Of a DNA stretch of 64,000 nt, positions 10,183 through 19,174 are shown piece after piece. The DNA lies in the NCBI RefSeq assembly GCF_020386615.1, contig NZ_CP077769.1:6001501-6065500 (forward strand), written 5' to 3'. The notes beneath the pieces are model-generated. The model saw nothing but the letters and a program-made list of their open reading frames with translations, searched no databases and was not told where the DNA came from. The position numbers were made by a program, and so were the translations under genes. The DNA is from Chitinophaga pendula (GTDB lineage: Bacteria; Bacteroidota; Bacteroidia; Chitinophagales; Chitinophagaceae). Numbering within the stretch: position 1 is the first letter of the stretch; every line of letters starts with the position of its first letter.

Positions 10183-11046
10183 ATGAAAAAACAGAACCTA
10201 TTGCTGTTAACCGCCGCTATTTGGCTATTTTCTTGTAAACAATCATCTGACCAGCCAATCAGTGAACAATACGATCCGTCCTGTCAGGCCTGTATCGTAG
10301 AGCAATATGTACCCAAACTGATAAAAGGGACCATGGACAGCTACTTTAACGGCGATCCTGTTACCCTCGTGAAAGCCGATGATAAATTGCTCCTGGAAGG
10401 CGACATCATAATCGATCCCAGCCAACTAACCAATGCCGCTGTAAGCGGAGAACGCACCGGCATTACCAGCGCCCTGAAAAAGTGGCCGAACAAAACGGTA
10501 TATTTCTCCTTCGACTCCAGCAGCACAGACGAAAGCACCCGCACCAAATTCAAATCAGCCGTCAAACATTGGATGGACAACACCGACCTGGTGTTCATTA
10601 ACAAAGACACCCTCGACGATCCGGAAAGTATCAGCAATTACATCAACGTCATCCAGGATGATGGCTGTTATTCCAGCATTGGAATGGTAAAAGGCGCACA
10701 GGATCTGAGCATAGGTAGCGGTTGTAGCACCGGCAATGCCATCCACGAGATAGGACATGCCGTGGGCCTCTACCACGAACAATCCAGGAGAGATCGCGAT
10801 AAATACATCATTATTTATACCGCCAATATTGATAGTGGGAAAGCCGGCAACTTTAACAAGTATGCCTCCGGTAATGGCTTCGAATTGGATACCTTGGATT
10901 TCGGTTCTATCATGATGTATCCTTATAATGCTTTCAGCAAAAACGGAAAGCCCACTATCACCAAAAAGGACGGCACTACTTACACCACACAACGCCGCGC
11001 CCTGTCACAAGGTGACCTCGACGCAGTAGAACACATGTATCCATAA
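10183..11046 (+). CDS. Astacin-like (M12A) zinc metalloprotease, lipoprotein
   Basis: A 287-residue protease. The N-terminus MKKQNLLLLTAAIWLFSC-KQ is a lipoprotein signal with Cys18. A propeptide-like stretch to about 100 is followed by the catalytic domain with the extended zinc motif HEIGHAVGLYHEQ (residues 188-200: His188, Glu189, His192, His198) and the Met-turn SIMMY at 242-246, both diagnostic of astacins. Expected at the cell surface or periplasm. It is followed by its own terminator and then by a second HExxH lipoprotein of another family. Confidence 0.93.
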   Translation: MKKQNLLLLTAAIWLFSCKQSSDQPISEQYDPSCQACIVEQYVPKLIKGTMDSYFNGDPVTLVKADDKLLLEGDIIIDPSQLTNAAVSGERTGITSALKKWPNKTVYFSFDSSSTDESTRTKFKSAVKHWMDNTDLVFINKDTLDDPESISNYINVIQDDGCYSSIGMVKGAQDLSIGSGCSTGNAIHEIGHAVGLYHEQSRRDRDKYIIIYTANIDSGKAGNFNKYASGNGFELDTLDFGSIMMYPYNAFSKNGKPTITKKDGTTYTTQRRALSQGDLDAVEHMYP

Positions 11047-11068
11047 GTAAAAACGAAAACCCTATATA

Positions 11069-11100
11069 AAAAAGCCAGCCTCTTCAGGAGGCGGCTTTTA
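11069..11100 (+). terminator. Rho-independent terminator after astacin gene
   Basis: AAAAGCC-A-GCCTC pairs with GAGGC-GGCTTTT around a TTCAG loop, 23 nt after the stop codon. Confidence 0.8.
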
Positions 11101-11187
11101 CCCAATCAAATTTATATCACCACCTCAGTCATCTCGCTTATTAACCAAACATCTTTTAATCAACTAAAAATCTAAATTCCAAGAAAC

Positions 11188-11964
11188 ATGAAAAAACTCC
11201 TCAAACCCATTGCCTGGGCAATCGGGCTGGGCATGATTATGGCTGCCTGTAACAAAAATGCCGACACGCCTGCGTCCAACAGCAACCTGCAACCGGACAA
11301 TGCCAAGCAAGTACTGGCCTACATACACTCCCTCGGATTTAAGTCTGCCGTCATCCGGGAAGAAGGTAATGCCTTCATCGTAGAAGATGATATGGTATTC
11401 CCTAAAAACATGAAAGTACCTGACAACAGTAAACCGCGCACAGAACAATACTACACAGGTGACCTGGTGGATGATACCCGCGTATCTAACATCCGCTTAA
11501 AGGTAGATGCCAGCCTGAGCAGCATGTCCGCAGAAATAGACACCGCCATCGCGAGATGGAACCGCATCGACGGTTGTAACATCCATTGGGTGAAAGTATC
11601 GTCCAGTGCTTCCTCCTGGGATGTATATATGACCAATAAAGCACTGGCTGCCCCTCCGGGACGCGTTACCTGCGGTAGGGGAACATTCCCATCCGGCGGC
11701 GAAGCAGGCGATTCCATCTGGATCAACAAGTCCGCAATCGCGAACAACAGCTTCGAACAACGCCAGCGTACCATCACTCACGAAATGGGACACAACGTAT
11801 CCTTCACCCATACCAATGCCGGTACCAACGATGGTGATCCCGTTCCCGGCGTTGGCGGTACCGACAGCAAATCACTCATGAACGGCGGACAATGTAACTC
11901 CGGCGCCACCGTATTCTCCGACAAAGACAAAAAAGCAGCGAAAGCACTTTATCCAAGCAACTAG
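11188..11964 (+). CDS. M57-type zinc metalloprotease lipoprotein
   Basis: A 258-residue protein with lipobox MAAC (Cys21). The C-terminal half carries HEMGHNVSFTH (His198, Glu199, His202, His208), the HExxHxxxxxH signature of Pfam Peptidase_M57 ('dual-action HEIGH' peptidases), and a late SLMNGG segment that could supply the Met-turn. An N-terminal segment with HSLGF...VEDDMVFP resembles the prodomain seen in this Bacteroidota family. It follows the astacin gene on the same strand but a terminator separates them. Confidence 0.88.
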   Translation: MKKLLKPIAWAIGLGMIMAACNKNADTPASNSNLQPDNAKQVLAYIHSLGFKSAVIREEGNAFIVEDDMVFPKNMKVPDNSKPRTEQYYTGDLVDDTRVSNIRLKVDASLSSMSAEIDTAIARWNRIDGCNIHWVKVSSSASSWDVYMTNKALAAPPGRVTCGRGTFPSGGEAGDSIWINKSAIANNSFEQRQRTITHEMGHNVSFTHTNAGTNDGDPVPGVGGTDSKSLMNGGQCNSGATVFSDKDKKAAKALYPSN

Positions 11965-12003
11965 ATAGTATACAGATTCATACACAGATCAGGTTAGACT
12001 ACC

Positions 12004-12031
12004 AATACCGGGCTTTCGCGCCCGGTATTTT
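12004..12031 (+). terminator. Rho-independent terminator after M57 gene
   Basis: AATACCGGGC pairs with GCCCGGTATT around TTTCGC, followed by a T-rich run; 40 nt past the stop. Confidence 0.85.
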
Positions 12032-12102
12032 TATTAGAGCGATTGATCTTCCATCCTCCCAACTGCTGCTGATAGTGCCACAACTTATGATGCAACCCGT
12101 AG

Positions 12103-12258
12103 CGCCAGGTTTACCAATACGGATATTATTGCGCACTAAACAGCAGCACCACTTCCATCAAAAAGCTGGCTTATGAACTAGGTTACTTCTCCGTCCAGCA
12201 TTCTGGCAATGCCTTCCAAAAGAAATTCGGTATTCCTCCCGGCAAAATGAAACGCTAA
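12103..12258 (+). pseudogene. AraC-family HTH C-terminal remnant
   Basis: An open frame of about 51 codons, bounded upstream by an in-frame TAG at 12100, ends SIKKLAYELGYFSVQ...NAFQKKFGIPPGKMKR-stop. This matches the second helix-turn-helix and signature of AraC regulators ((S/T)IKxxAxxxGyxsxxhFxxaFkkxfGxxPxxyR). There is no start codon, ligand domain or first HTH, so it is a decayed fragment. It lies in the 370-bp gap between M57 and the convergent ctp gene. Confidence 0.7.
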
Positions 12259-12281
12259 GCTTCATCAGAGCAATAGTCATA

Positions 12282-12311
12282 AAAAAAGGCCCATCCCAAA
12301 GGACAGGCCAG
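12282..12311 (-). terminator. Terminator of ctp
   Basis: On the minus strand GGCCTGTCC-TTTG-GGATGGGCC is followed by seven T, just past the stop of the S41 peptidase gene. Confidence 0.8.
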
Positions 12312-12334
12312 TGTATAACTTGGTCGAATAACGA

Positions 12335-13993
12335 CTATTTACCGGATTTCAGCAACTGGTGATATTGCTGCGGTTTATGCAGAACGTCTACTGCCGCGAT
12401 CACATCATCATCCCAAGCCAGCCCTTTCTCAATACGCCCCTTCTGCAAATAATAACGGTTAACGATCTCTTCTTCCAGCAATCTTTTTATCTCCTGCTTA
12501 TTCTTCAGCAGATCCTGTTTTTTATCGTGTTTCATCTTCTGCTGCAACACTTCAAACTCCTTTGCTACTGCATCGTAATATTTCTCCTTACGGGCAGTGC
12601 TCTGAAAATTCTCTAACGCCTCTTCACTATGTGTTTTATAACTGTAATCCTTGTTCTCCAGGTAATGTACAAAGTCAGCAAATTCCTGCTCGGTAAGCGC
12701 AAACGTTCCGGCCGCTGCGATCGTCTTATGACTGTAGAAATAATCAGTAGCGTAGTCGAAGATGTATTGTTTCCGCAGTAAGGTGATTGCTACCTGGCTA
12801 AGGAACGTAGGCGTCACTTTCTGATCAGGCTCTATACCGCCTCCGTCTTTTACCGCACGTCCGGATACTGTGTTATAGGAACGTCTCAGGGAATCCGGCA
12901 CATAATCCACCTCTCCATCAGAGTTACGGTGCGAATAGTCGATAGCTTGTATACAACGGCCGCTGGGTGTATAATACTTGGCAGTGGTTACTTTCAGTTT
13001 GGCGTTATAAGGCAGCGGACGGGTCGTTTGTACCAGTCCTTTACCAAATGATCGCTGTCCTATCACCAATCCACGATCCAGGTCTTGAATGGCACCCGCT
13101 ACGATCTCTGCCGCCGATGCCGTAGAACGGTTAGTCAACACCGCCAGCGGCATCTGCACATCCACCGGGGGCTGCGAGGTACGATACTCCCGGTCCCAGT
13201 TCTTTACTTTGCCTTTGGTACTTACTACCAGCTTATTCTTATCGATGAAGATATTAGATACTACCACCGCTTCATCCAGTAACCCACCCGGGTTCCCACG
13301 CAGATCAAGGATCACCCCCTTAAGACCGGCATTCTGCTGCTTCAGCTGCTCAAATGCCAGCTGTACCTGGGCGCCGCTATTCTCTGTAAACTGGGTCATT
13401 TTGATATAACCGATATCCTTGCTCAGCAACCCAGAGTAGCTTACAGGCCGTACGTTGATCTCTTCACGGATGATCTTTTTGGTGCGCTCTTCATTAGTAG
13501 ACGGATTACGCGTTACCATAGTGAGTATAGTGCCCGGAGCACCTTTCAGCTGACGGCTAACCGCTTCATGTTCCAGCCCTTTCGCTGATTTACCATCCAG
13601 GGATACGATAATATCACCGGCTTTTACACCCGCTTTATTCATAGGTCCCCCTTCGTAAATATCCGTGATGGTAGTCCATTCACCCATCGTATTAATCGAA
13701 GCTCCCACCCCGCCATATTTGCCGGTAGCCAGAAACTTCAGCTCATCCAGGTTCTCTTCCGGTACAAAGTCGGTATAGGGGTCTGTCTCCTCCAGCATCG
13801 CTTCAATGCCCTTATTCATGACCTTTTCAGGCGAGAGATCATCTACATAGTAGGTATTCAGCTCGCGGTAGAAAGCGGCGAAAATATCCAGGTTCTTGGC
13901 GATCTGGAAGTATTTATCGCTCTCATTGAACGCGAAGATCCCTGCTCCGGTCAGTAACAGGAGGACCAGCAGTATCGTTCCTTTTTTATGCAT
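12335..13993 (-). CDS. C-terminal processing peptidase, S41 family
   Basis: A 552-residue periplasmic tail-specific protease. An N-terminal membrane anchor or signal (ILLVLLLLTGAGIFAF) is followed by a PDZ domain (about 95-180, GGVGASI...GDIIVSLDGKSAKG). The S41 core has IGYIKMTQF, LDLRGNPGGLL and the Ser/Lys/Gln centre: Ser293 in STASAAE, Lys318 in SFGKG, Gln322. The C-terminal helical extension (about 395-545) is typical of Bacteroidota CtpA/Prc-type enzymes. Probably monocistronic: it has its own terminator, and the yidD stop lies 56 bp upstream. Confidence 0.94.
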   Translation of the reverse strand: MHKKGTILLVLLLLTGAGIFAFNESDKYFQIAKNLDIFAAFYRELNTYYVDDLSPEKVMNKGIEAMLEETDPYTDFVPEENLDELKFLATGKYGGVGASINTMGEWTTITDIYEGGPMNKAGVKAGDIIVSLDGKSAKGLEHEAVSRQLKGAPGTILTMVTRNPSTNEERTKKIIREEINVRPVSYSGLLSKDIGYIKMTQFTENSGAQVQLAFEQLKQQNAGLKGVILDLRGNPGGLLDEAVVVSNIFIDKNKLVVSTKGKVKNWDREYRTSQPPVDVQMPLAVLTNRSTASAAEIVAGAIQDLDRGLVIGQRSFGKGLVQTTRPLPYNAKLKVTTAKYYTPSGRCIQAIDYSHRNSDGEVDYVPDSLRRSYNTVSGRAVKDGGGIEPDQKVTPTFLSQVAITLLRKQYIFDYATDYFYSHKTIAAAGTFALTEQEFADFVHYLENKDYSYKTHSEEALENFQSTARKEKYYDAVAKEFEVLQQKMKHDKKQDLLKNKQEIKRLLEEEIVNRYYLQKGRIEKGLAWDDDVIAAVDVLHKPQQYHQLLKSGK

Positions 13994-14049
13994 AGTGGCA
14001 GATCGGTTTTATAAGTAGATGGTAAATGGTGCGGTAATTAGTAGGTCGG

Positions 14050-14301
14050 TCATGGTACAGGGTCATATCCATGGCCACCCCAGGGATGGCAGGAGAGGAT
14101 ACGTTTGATGGTGAGATATCCTCCTTTAAAGATCCCATGTTTCTTAAGGGCTTCTATGCCATATTGGGAGCAGGTGGGTACATATCGGCATTTACTGCCC
14201 AGAAGCGGTGATATACACCACTGGTATATTTTGATGAGCCCCACTAAAGGGTACCCCAGCCAGCGCAAAATCCTCATAAGTAATCTTTTCCGGTTGATCA
14301 C
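14050..14301 (-). CDS. yidD: Membrane protein insertion efficiency factor YidD
   Basis: An 83-residue protein with the YidD signature: [26 protein letters not shown] and the end [12 protein letters not shown]. The N-terminal amphipathic or membrane helix is [16 protein letters not shown]. It lies 19 bp after rnpA in the conserved rpmH-rnpA-yidD order and assists YidC insertion at the inner membrane. Confidence 0.97.
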   Translation of the reverse strand: MINRKRLLMRILRWLGYPLVGLIKIYQWCISPLLGSKCRYVPTCSQYGIEALKKHGIFKGGYLTIKRILSCHPWGGHGYDPVP

Positions 14302-14320
14302 ACCAGGTATCCCAATACGG

Positions 14321-14719
14321 TTAAGCCTTAGTGATACCTGTTTCCTTCTTCAAACGATTTAAAATTACCGAAATTTTGTGTTGAAGGGTGGAAAAGTCCG
14401 CTATTTTTTTGTCGGTATAAATGAAGAATACCGCCAGCTGAGTGGCTTGTTGTTCCAGGTGAGTATAAAGGGAATGTTTCTGTAACCGGTAACATTCCCG
14501 GGTCAGCCGTTTGACGCGGTTCCTATCCACAGCATGGGGGAAATGCCGGGAGCTGGCACTAAAACCAGCTTGTACAGGGTACTTACTATCCGCTGGTGGC
14601 AGCGGCATATACACAACCCTATATGGAAAAACAGAAAACGCTTTTCCTTCCCGAAAAAGCGTTTCAATAAGTTTTCTGCTTTTTAACCTTTCTTCCTTTG
14701 TAAAAGAATAAGTTTTTAT
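14321..14719 (-). CDS. rnpA: Ribonuclease P protein component, with a non-canonical start codon
   Basis: RnpA binds RNase P RNA for 5' maturation of tRNAs. The core motif [14 protein letters not shown] is intact. The first ATG/GTG in frame (GTG at 14612-14614) would drop the conserved N-terminus. Translating upstream gives [15 protein letters not shown], then [12 protein letters not shown] and FPYRVV, which matches the RnpA N-terminal strand/helix. The frame stays open to an in-frame TAA at 14732-14734, yet contains no ATG, GTG or TTG there. The best-fitting start is ATA at 14717-14719 (ATC at 14723-14725 is possible), giving about 132 residues, normal for the family. It follows rpmH by 35 bp. 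Confidence 0.85.
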   Translation of the reverse strand: MKTYSFTKEERLKSRKLIETLFREGKAFSVFPYRVVYMPLPPADSKYPVQAGFSASSRHFPHAVDRNRVKRLTRECYRLQKHSLYTHLEQQATQLAVFFIYTDKKIADFSTLQHKISVILNRLKKETGITKA

Positions 14720-14754
14720 GGCGATTACGATTTATAATACTAATCTACCAATGC

Positions 14755-14910
14755 TTATTTCAGCTTCCTTTCATCAGAAACAGTCAATTTCTTACGACCT
14801 TTAGCTCTACGGGAAGCCAATACTTTCTTGCCGTTGGCAGTTTGCATTCTCTTTCTGAACCCATGAACGCTCTTTCTGCGTCTGTTATGCGGTTGAAAAG
14901 TACGTTTCAT
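14755..14910 (-). CDS. rpmH: Large ribosomal subunit protein bL34
   Basis: A 51-residue basic protein starting [18 protein letters not shown], followed by [21 protein letters not shown], an unmistakable bL34. It is first gene of the rpmH-rnpA-yidD unit. The ATG at 14908-14910 lies about 88 nt downstream of a strong promoter, leaving a leader with a hairpin. Confidence 0.97.
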   Translation of the reverse strand: MKRTFQPHNRRRKSVHGFRKRMQTANGKKVLASRRAKGRKKLTVSDERKLK

Positions 14911-14946
14911 TTCTTTTTGTTTTTTACCTGTACTATACTAATTGGT

Positions 14947-14973
14947 AATCCCGCATAGTTGCAGTACGGGATT
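14947..14973 (-). promoter_or_regulatory. Hairpin in the rpmH leader
   Basis: A perfect 7-bp stem AATCCCG/CGGGATT encloses a 13-nt loop between the promoter and the rpmH start. It could regulate translation or protect the 5' end; no known leader family is claimed. Confidence 0.45.
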
Positions 14974-14997
14974 GAATCCTGTTTTTAAAACGGAAGG

Positions 14998-15028
14998 CAA
15001 AGGTAGCGTAAATAATTCAAAATACAAA
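14998..15028 (-). promoter_or_regulatory. Bacteroidota-type promoter of rpmH-rnpA-yidD
   Basis: On the minus strand TTTG (15025-15028), a 19-nt spacer and TACCTTTG (14998-15005) match the TTTG / TAnnTTTG housekeeping consensus of the phylum. Confidence 0.8.
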
Positions 15029-15029
15029 T

Positions 15030-15084
15030 AAGAAATCCCAAATTCCGGAAGACACTGTGTAACATTCACGGAATCTGGGATTTA
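15030..15084 (-). terminator. Inverted repeat ending the ompH transcript
   Basis: AAATCCCA-ATTCCG and CGGAAT-TGGGATTT pair across about 20 nt, directly after the ompH stop and before the rpmH promoter. It is likely a terminator, although the T-run is weak. Confidence 0.55.
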
Positions 15085-15103
15085 AGAGGCCTATAAGCCT
15101 GAA

Positions 15104-15613
15104 TTATTTAATACCAAGTTTAGTCTTAACAGCAGGCATCAGGTCATCTCCGGCAGGAGAAACCAACAGAATACCAGCAGAGCTGTCAATTACATAACCA
15201 TAACCTTTCTCCTTCGCTACATCTTCGATGGTTTTACGCGCTTTGTCATAGATCGGTTTCAGTACTTCCTGGCGTTTAGCGTCGATCTTCTGTTCGGCAT
15301 TTGCCTGGTAGTCCTGAATGTTCTTCTGTGCGCTTTGTATTTCCCGGCCTTTGATTTCTTTCATGTTTTCGGTCATGCTAGCTGCCTTCTCATCAAACTC
15401 CTTCATCTTACGAGTGTACTCATCTACCAGGGCTTTACCATCCTTTTCCAGCTCCTTCGCAAAAGCATCCAGGGTAGTCTGAGCTGTTTTTGCTTCCGGC
15501 ATTGCCTCTATCAGCGCCTGCGCATTGATATGGGCCACTTTTGCCTGTGCCATTGCGTTTACGCTAAACAATCCTGAAACTGCCACGAAAGCAATAATTA
15601 CATACTTCTTCAT
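15104..15613 (-). CDS. OmpH/Skp family periplasmic chaperone
   Basis: A 169-residue protein with signal peptide (MKKYVIIAFVAVSGLFSVNAMAQA) and a Skp-like helical body with heptad-rich segments (about 40-125), ending KTKLGIK. It holds unfolded outer membrane proteins for BamA. It is second of two tandem ompH genes behind bamA, separated from the first by 223 bp, so it may also have its own promoter. Confidence 0.93.
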   Translation of the reverse strand: MKKYVIIAFVAVSGLFSVNAMAQAKVAHINAQALIEAMPEAKTAQTTLDAFAKELEKDGKALVDEYTRKMKEFDEKAASMTENMKEIKGREIQSAQKNIQDYQANAEQKIDAKRQEVLKPIYDKARKTIEDVAKEKGYGYVIDSSAGILLVSPAGDDLMPAVKTKLGIK

Positions 15614-15836
15614 GATGTTGTCTGTGTTTAAAAAAATTTTAATACTTATTGGTTAAAAATAGTTTACCAGCCTAGATGGTCTCCGTGAGCCGCTATTGAC
15701 AGTACAATTCCCCCTCAGGAAAATAAAGGCGAATTACATGAAATATTGCCAATAATTTATACCCCCTTCGTGTAATGCTTATCTCGTCTTCGCTCTTCTG
15801 TGTGACCCGTTATATAACTATAATATCTCTTACCAC

Positions 15837-16352
15837 TTACTTTTTAATACCCAGTGAACCGAGTATCTCCGCACTCTTATCCAGTTTAGGATCAGCGAAC
15901 ATAACAGTAGCTCCACTCGCCTTGTCCAGCACAAAATCATACATCCTGCTGGCTGCCAGCTTCTGTACAGCATTATATATCTTATCCTGTATAGGTTTTA
16001 TCAACTCCTCTCTCTTTTTGAACAAATCCCCTTCATAACCAAAACGCTTCTTCTGCAGCTCCTGCGCCGCTTTCTCCTTACCAACGATCTCATCCTCACG
16101 TTTACGCTTCAACTCCTCCGTCAACATTACCTGCTCCGCCTGATAGGACTTATACATCTTGTCGATCTCCTGAAATTTCGCGTCGATCTCCTTCTGCCAC
16201 TGCTCAGCAATAGCATCCAGCTTCTTCTGAGAATCTTTATAATCAGGGATACTTTCCAATATATATTTGGTGTCAATCACGCAATACCGTTGTGCACTGG
16301 CAGCAAAGCTAGTGGTCAGTACTACTCCTAGGATGATAAATAGTTTTTTCAT
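15837..16352 (-). CDS. OmpH/Skp family periplasmic chaperone
   Basis: A 171-residue Skp-like protein: signal peptide MKKLFIILGVVLTTSFAASA, then YCVIDTKYILESIPDYKDSQKKLD, a long charged coiled-coil (about 50-120), and the end LGSLGIKK. It lies 80 bp after bamA. Its partner downstream is a clear paralogue. Confidence 0.93.
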   Translation of the reverse strand: MKKLFIILGVVLTTSFAASAQRYCVIDTKYILESIPDYKDSQKKLDAIAEQWQKEIDAKFQEIDKMYKSYQAEQVMLTEELKRKREDEIVGKEKAAQELQKKRFGYEGDLFKKREELIKPIQDKIYNAVQKLAASRMYDFVLDKASGATVMFADPKLDKSAEILGSLGIKK

Positions 16353-16432
16353 GTATCGTAATTTAAAGGTTATATATCGCCTTCCCGAACCGTCACTTCC
16401 AACTTTGCAATATATAGTTTATTTTAACATTA

Positions 16433-19174
16433 TTATTCAGGTTCAAAGCCCAGCATGAAGGTGAACTTAGCAGCATCCTTCAATCCGCCGCCGGACTTGA
16501 TGCGGTCAAATCCTATGCCATAGTCAAATCCAAGCAGACCAAACATCGGCAGGTAAAAACGCATACCCACACCAGCAGAACGACGCAGACGGAACGGATC
16601 GTATTCCTTAAAGTCACGGTAACCATTTGCCGCCTCGATAAATGCCAGACCGAAGATCGTAGAACTTGGATTCAGGCTGAACGGATAACGCAACTCCATC
16701 ACATACTTGTTGAAGATGGTAAATCCTTCATATCCCACAGGCTGTCCCTGATCACGGTTGTCTCTCGGATCGGAAGTGTAATATACCGGGTAACCACGCT
16801 GGGAGATAATGTCCCTATCATAGATAGCAAAGTTACTCAGACCATCACCACCCAATTCGAAACGGCCGAAAGGTGACAAGGTAGTACGATTGTTATAACG
16901 GCCGATATATCCAAACTTAGCCGCTACTTTCAGTACAAAAGCCTTATTATCAGCTCCCTTCGGCTTGCTCAATGGCACATACCACTCCGCATTGAAACGA
17001 TACTTCTGGTACTCAATGAAGTTAAACTGTTTGGAAATCGGATCTTTAGTATAATCCTTACCGGGGTTGAACATAGAGTACGGTGGCGTAAACTGACCGG
17101 ATATCATGAAGTTGGAACCACTTCTGGGGAAGATCTGCTGATCCACAGAAGACCTGGCCAACGTAATCTTCAGGTTCACGTTGCGGGATGTACCGCTCTC
17201 GAAACCAGGGATGTTAAAGTAGTTATAGTTCTTCAGTGAATACTGCTGATAGTTCAGGGAGTAGATCAAGGTGAAATAGTCATCCGGCCATTTCAGCTGT
17301 TTACCCAGCGATACGGATCCACCCAATACCTTGAAGTAGGCATTGTTACTGGCAGTGCCATATATATAATCACGGTAAGCATTCGGATTCTGATAACTGC
17401 TGAAGAAGCTCACAGAAAACTGGTTACGCTTCTTGCCGCCCAACCATGGCTCCGTAAAGGAGAAGTTATAGTTCCGGTAAGCTTTACCGTTGGAAGACAC
17501 CCTCACGGACAATTTCTGACCATCCCCACTAGGCAGCGGATCCCAGGTTTCCTTACGGAAGATGTTACGGATAGAGAAGTTGTTAAAGGTGACCCCGAGT
17601 GTACCGGTCAGACCGATATAACCACCCCAACCGGCAGAAAGCTCCAGCTGGTCATTGGCTTTTTCTTCCACACCATAATCTATATCTACCGTACCATCCT
17701 GGATGTTAGGTACCGGATTGATCGTGATCTTTTCCGGGTTGAAGAAACCGAGGTTCGCGATCTCACGCTGGCTACGGATCAGATCCTGACGACTGAATTT
17801 CTCACCGGGGATCGTACGCAGCTCACGACGGATAACATGCTCATTGGTCTTATCATTACCCGCAATACGGATCTCTTTAATAGTCGCCTGCGGACCTTCC
17901 GTGATACGGATCTCATAATCGATGGTATCGCCGCGGATCCCGATTTCTACCGGCTCAATACGGAAGAACAGGTAACCGAAGTCCATATACATACCACTGA
18001 TATCACCGCCCTCCTGGGAAAGCTGCTTACCTAAGCGCTTTTCCAGCAATTCAAGGTTATAGGTATCTCCTTTTTTGATACCCAGTACACGGGTCAGCAA
18101 AGAGTCGTTATAACGGGTATTACCTTTCCAGGTAATATCACCGAAATAGTACTTTCTACCTTCCTTGATCTGCATATCAATATTCAGATTGCCGGATTGG
18201 GATTTGTAAGTAGTGTCCCTCACGATTACCGCATCGCGATAACCATTGGAGTTATAAAGTCCTACCACTTTCTCCTTATCCTCGTTATACTTGGCTTCAT
18301 TGAATTTCGCAGAAGCAAACAATTTAAAACGGAAATAAGGGTCTAGCTCCTCCAGGGTACGGGTAGGCTGCAGGAATCCGAAAGTGCTCCAGTAGTTACT
18401 GACCAGTTTGGAAGAATCTTCATATACATGCTCTACATCCGGATGTAAGGTAAAGTGAGAGCGCTCTTTGGTGCCCTTCATCTTTTTCTTGATCCTGGAA
18501 TCAGATATGTTATCGTTGCCCACGATATTGATCTGATTAATACGCACCTTACCGCCTTTGTTGATATTGAATACCAGATCCGCAGCATTTACCTGCTTGG
18601 CATCCTGGGTTTCTTCAATTTTAACGGTAACATTACGGAAACCTTTCTCACCATAGAATTTGTTGATAACAGCGATAGCATTTTGTTTCATACTCTCTGT
18701 TACCACACTCCCTTTTCTGAGTCCGGCTTTGTTGGAGATCTCCGTAGCATCGGATTTTTTAACTCCTTTGAATATAAAGGAAGAAAGGCGGGGACGCTCT
18801 ACCAGAGAGATTTCCAGCCAGATCTTACCATCCTGTATTTTAGTAACGTAGATCGCTACGTTGGCAAACAGTCTTTGTCCCCAGAGAGTTTGAATAGCTT
18901 TGGAAAACTGGTCGCCGCCGGGGTACATTACCTTGTCTCCTACGTTAAGGCCTGATAAAGAGACCAACAGTGATTTATCCAGGTATTGTGTCCCTGATAC
19001 AGTGATGTCCGCTATTTCGTACGATTGTGGGTTTCCCAAAGCAAAAGGCGCTCCTGCGGGCGGATTGACCTGTGCGGGGGATGGTACGGTGTCCTGCTGT
19101 TGAGCGGATACACGTATGCCTGCACAGCAACATAATGCTATGGCCAATAGGCTCTTAGGAAATAATTTCTTCAT
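16433..19174 (-). CDS. bamA: Outer membrane protein assembly factor BamA
   Basis: Omp85 insertase, about 913 residues from the preferred ATG at 19172-19174 (MKKLFPKSLLAIALCCCAGIRVSA signal). An upstream ATG at 19204 would add ten residues ahead of the signal peptide, which is less likely. Several POTRA domains (about 45-475: ISGTQYLD, FKGVKKSD, ITEGPQATIKEIRIAGNDKTNEHVIRREL) are followed by the C-terminal barrel ending FTFMLGFEPE. The start overlaps the uppS stop by 20 bp, so the two are translationally linked. Confidence 0.95.
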   Translation of the reverse strand: MKKLFPKSLLAIALCCCAGIRVSAQQQDTVPSPAQVNPPAGAPFALGNPQSYEIADITVSGTQYLDKSLLVSLSGLNVGDKVMYPGGDQFSKAIQTLWGQRLFANVAIYVTKIQDGKIWLEISLVERPRLSSFIFKGVKKSDATEISNKAGLRKGSVVTESMKQNAIAVINKFYGEKGFRNVTVKIEETQDAKQVNAADLVFNINKGGKVRINQINIVGNDNISDSRIKKKMKGTKERSHFTLHPDVEHVYEDSSKLVSNYWSTFGFLQPTRTLEELDPYFRFKLFASAKFNEAKYNEDKEKVVGLYNSNGYRDAVIVRDTTYKSQSGNLNIDMQIKEGRKYYFGDITWKGNTRYNDSLLTRVLGIKKGDTYNLELLEKRLGKQLSQEGGDISGMYMDFGYLFFRIEPVEIGIRGDTIDYEIRITEGPQATIKEIRIAGNDKTNEHVIRRELRTIPGEKFSRQDLIRSQREIANLGFFNPEKITINPVPNIQDGTVDIDYGVEEKANDQLELSAGWGGYIGLTGTLGVTFNNFSIRNIFRKETWDPLPSGDGQKLSVRVSSNGKAYRNYNFSFTEPWLGGKKRNQFSVSFFSSYQNPNAYRDYIYGTASNNAYFKVLGGSVSLGKQLKWPDDYFTLIYSLNYQQYSLKNYNYFNIPGFESGTSRNVNLKITLARSSVDQQIFPRSGSNFMISGQFTPPYSMFNPGKDYTKDPISKQFNFIEYQKYRFNAEWYVPLSKPKGADNKAFVLKVAAKFGYIGRYNNRTTLSPFGRFELGGDGLSNFAIYDRDIISQRGYPVYYTSDPRDNRDQGQPVGYEGFTIFNKYVMELRYPFSLNPSSTIFGLAFIEAANGYRDFKEYDPFRLRRSAGVGMRFYLPMFGLLGFDYGIGFDRIKSGGGLKDAAKFTFMLGFEPE

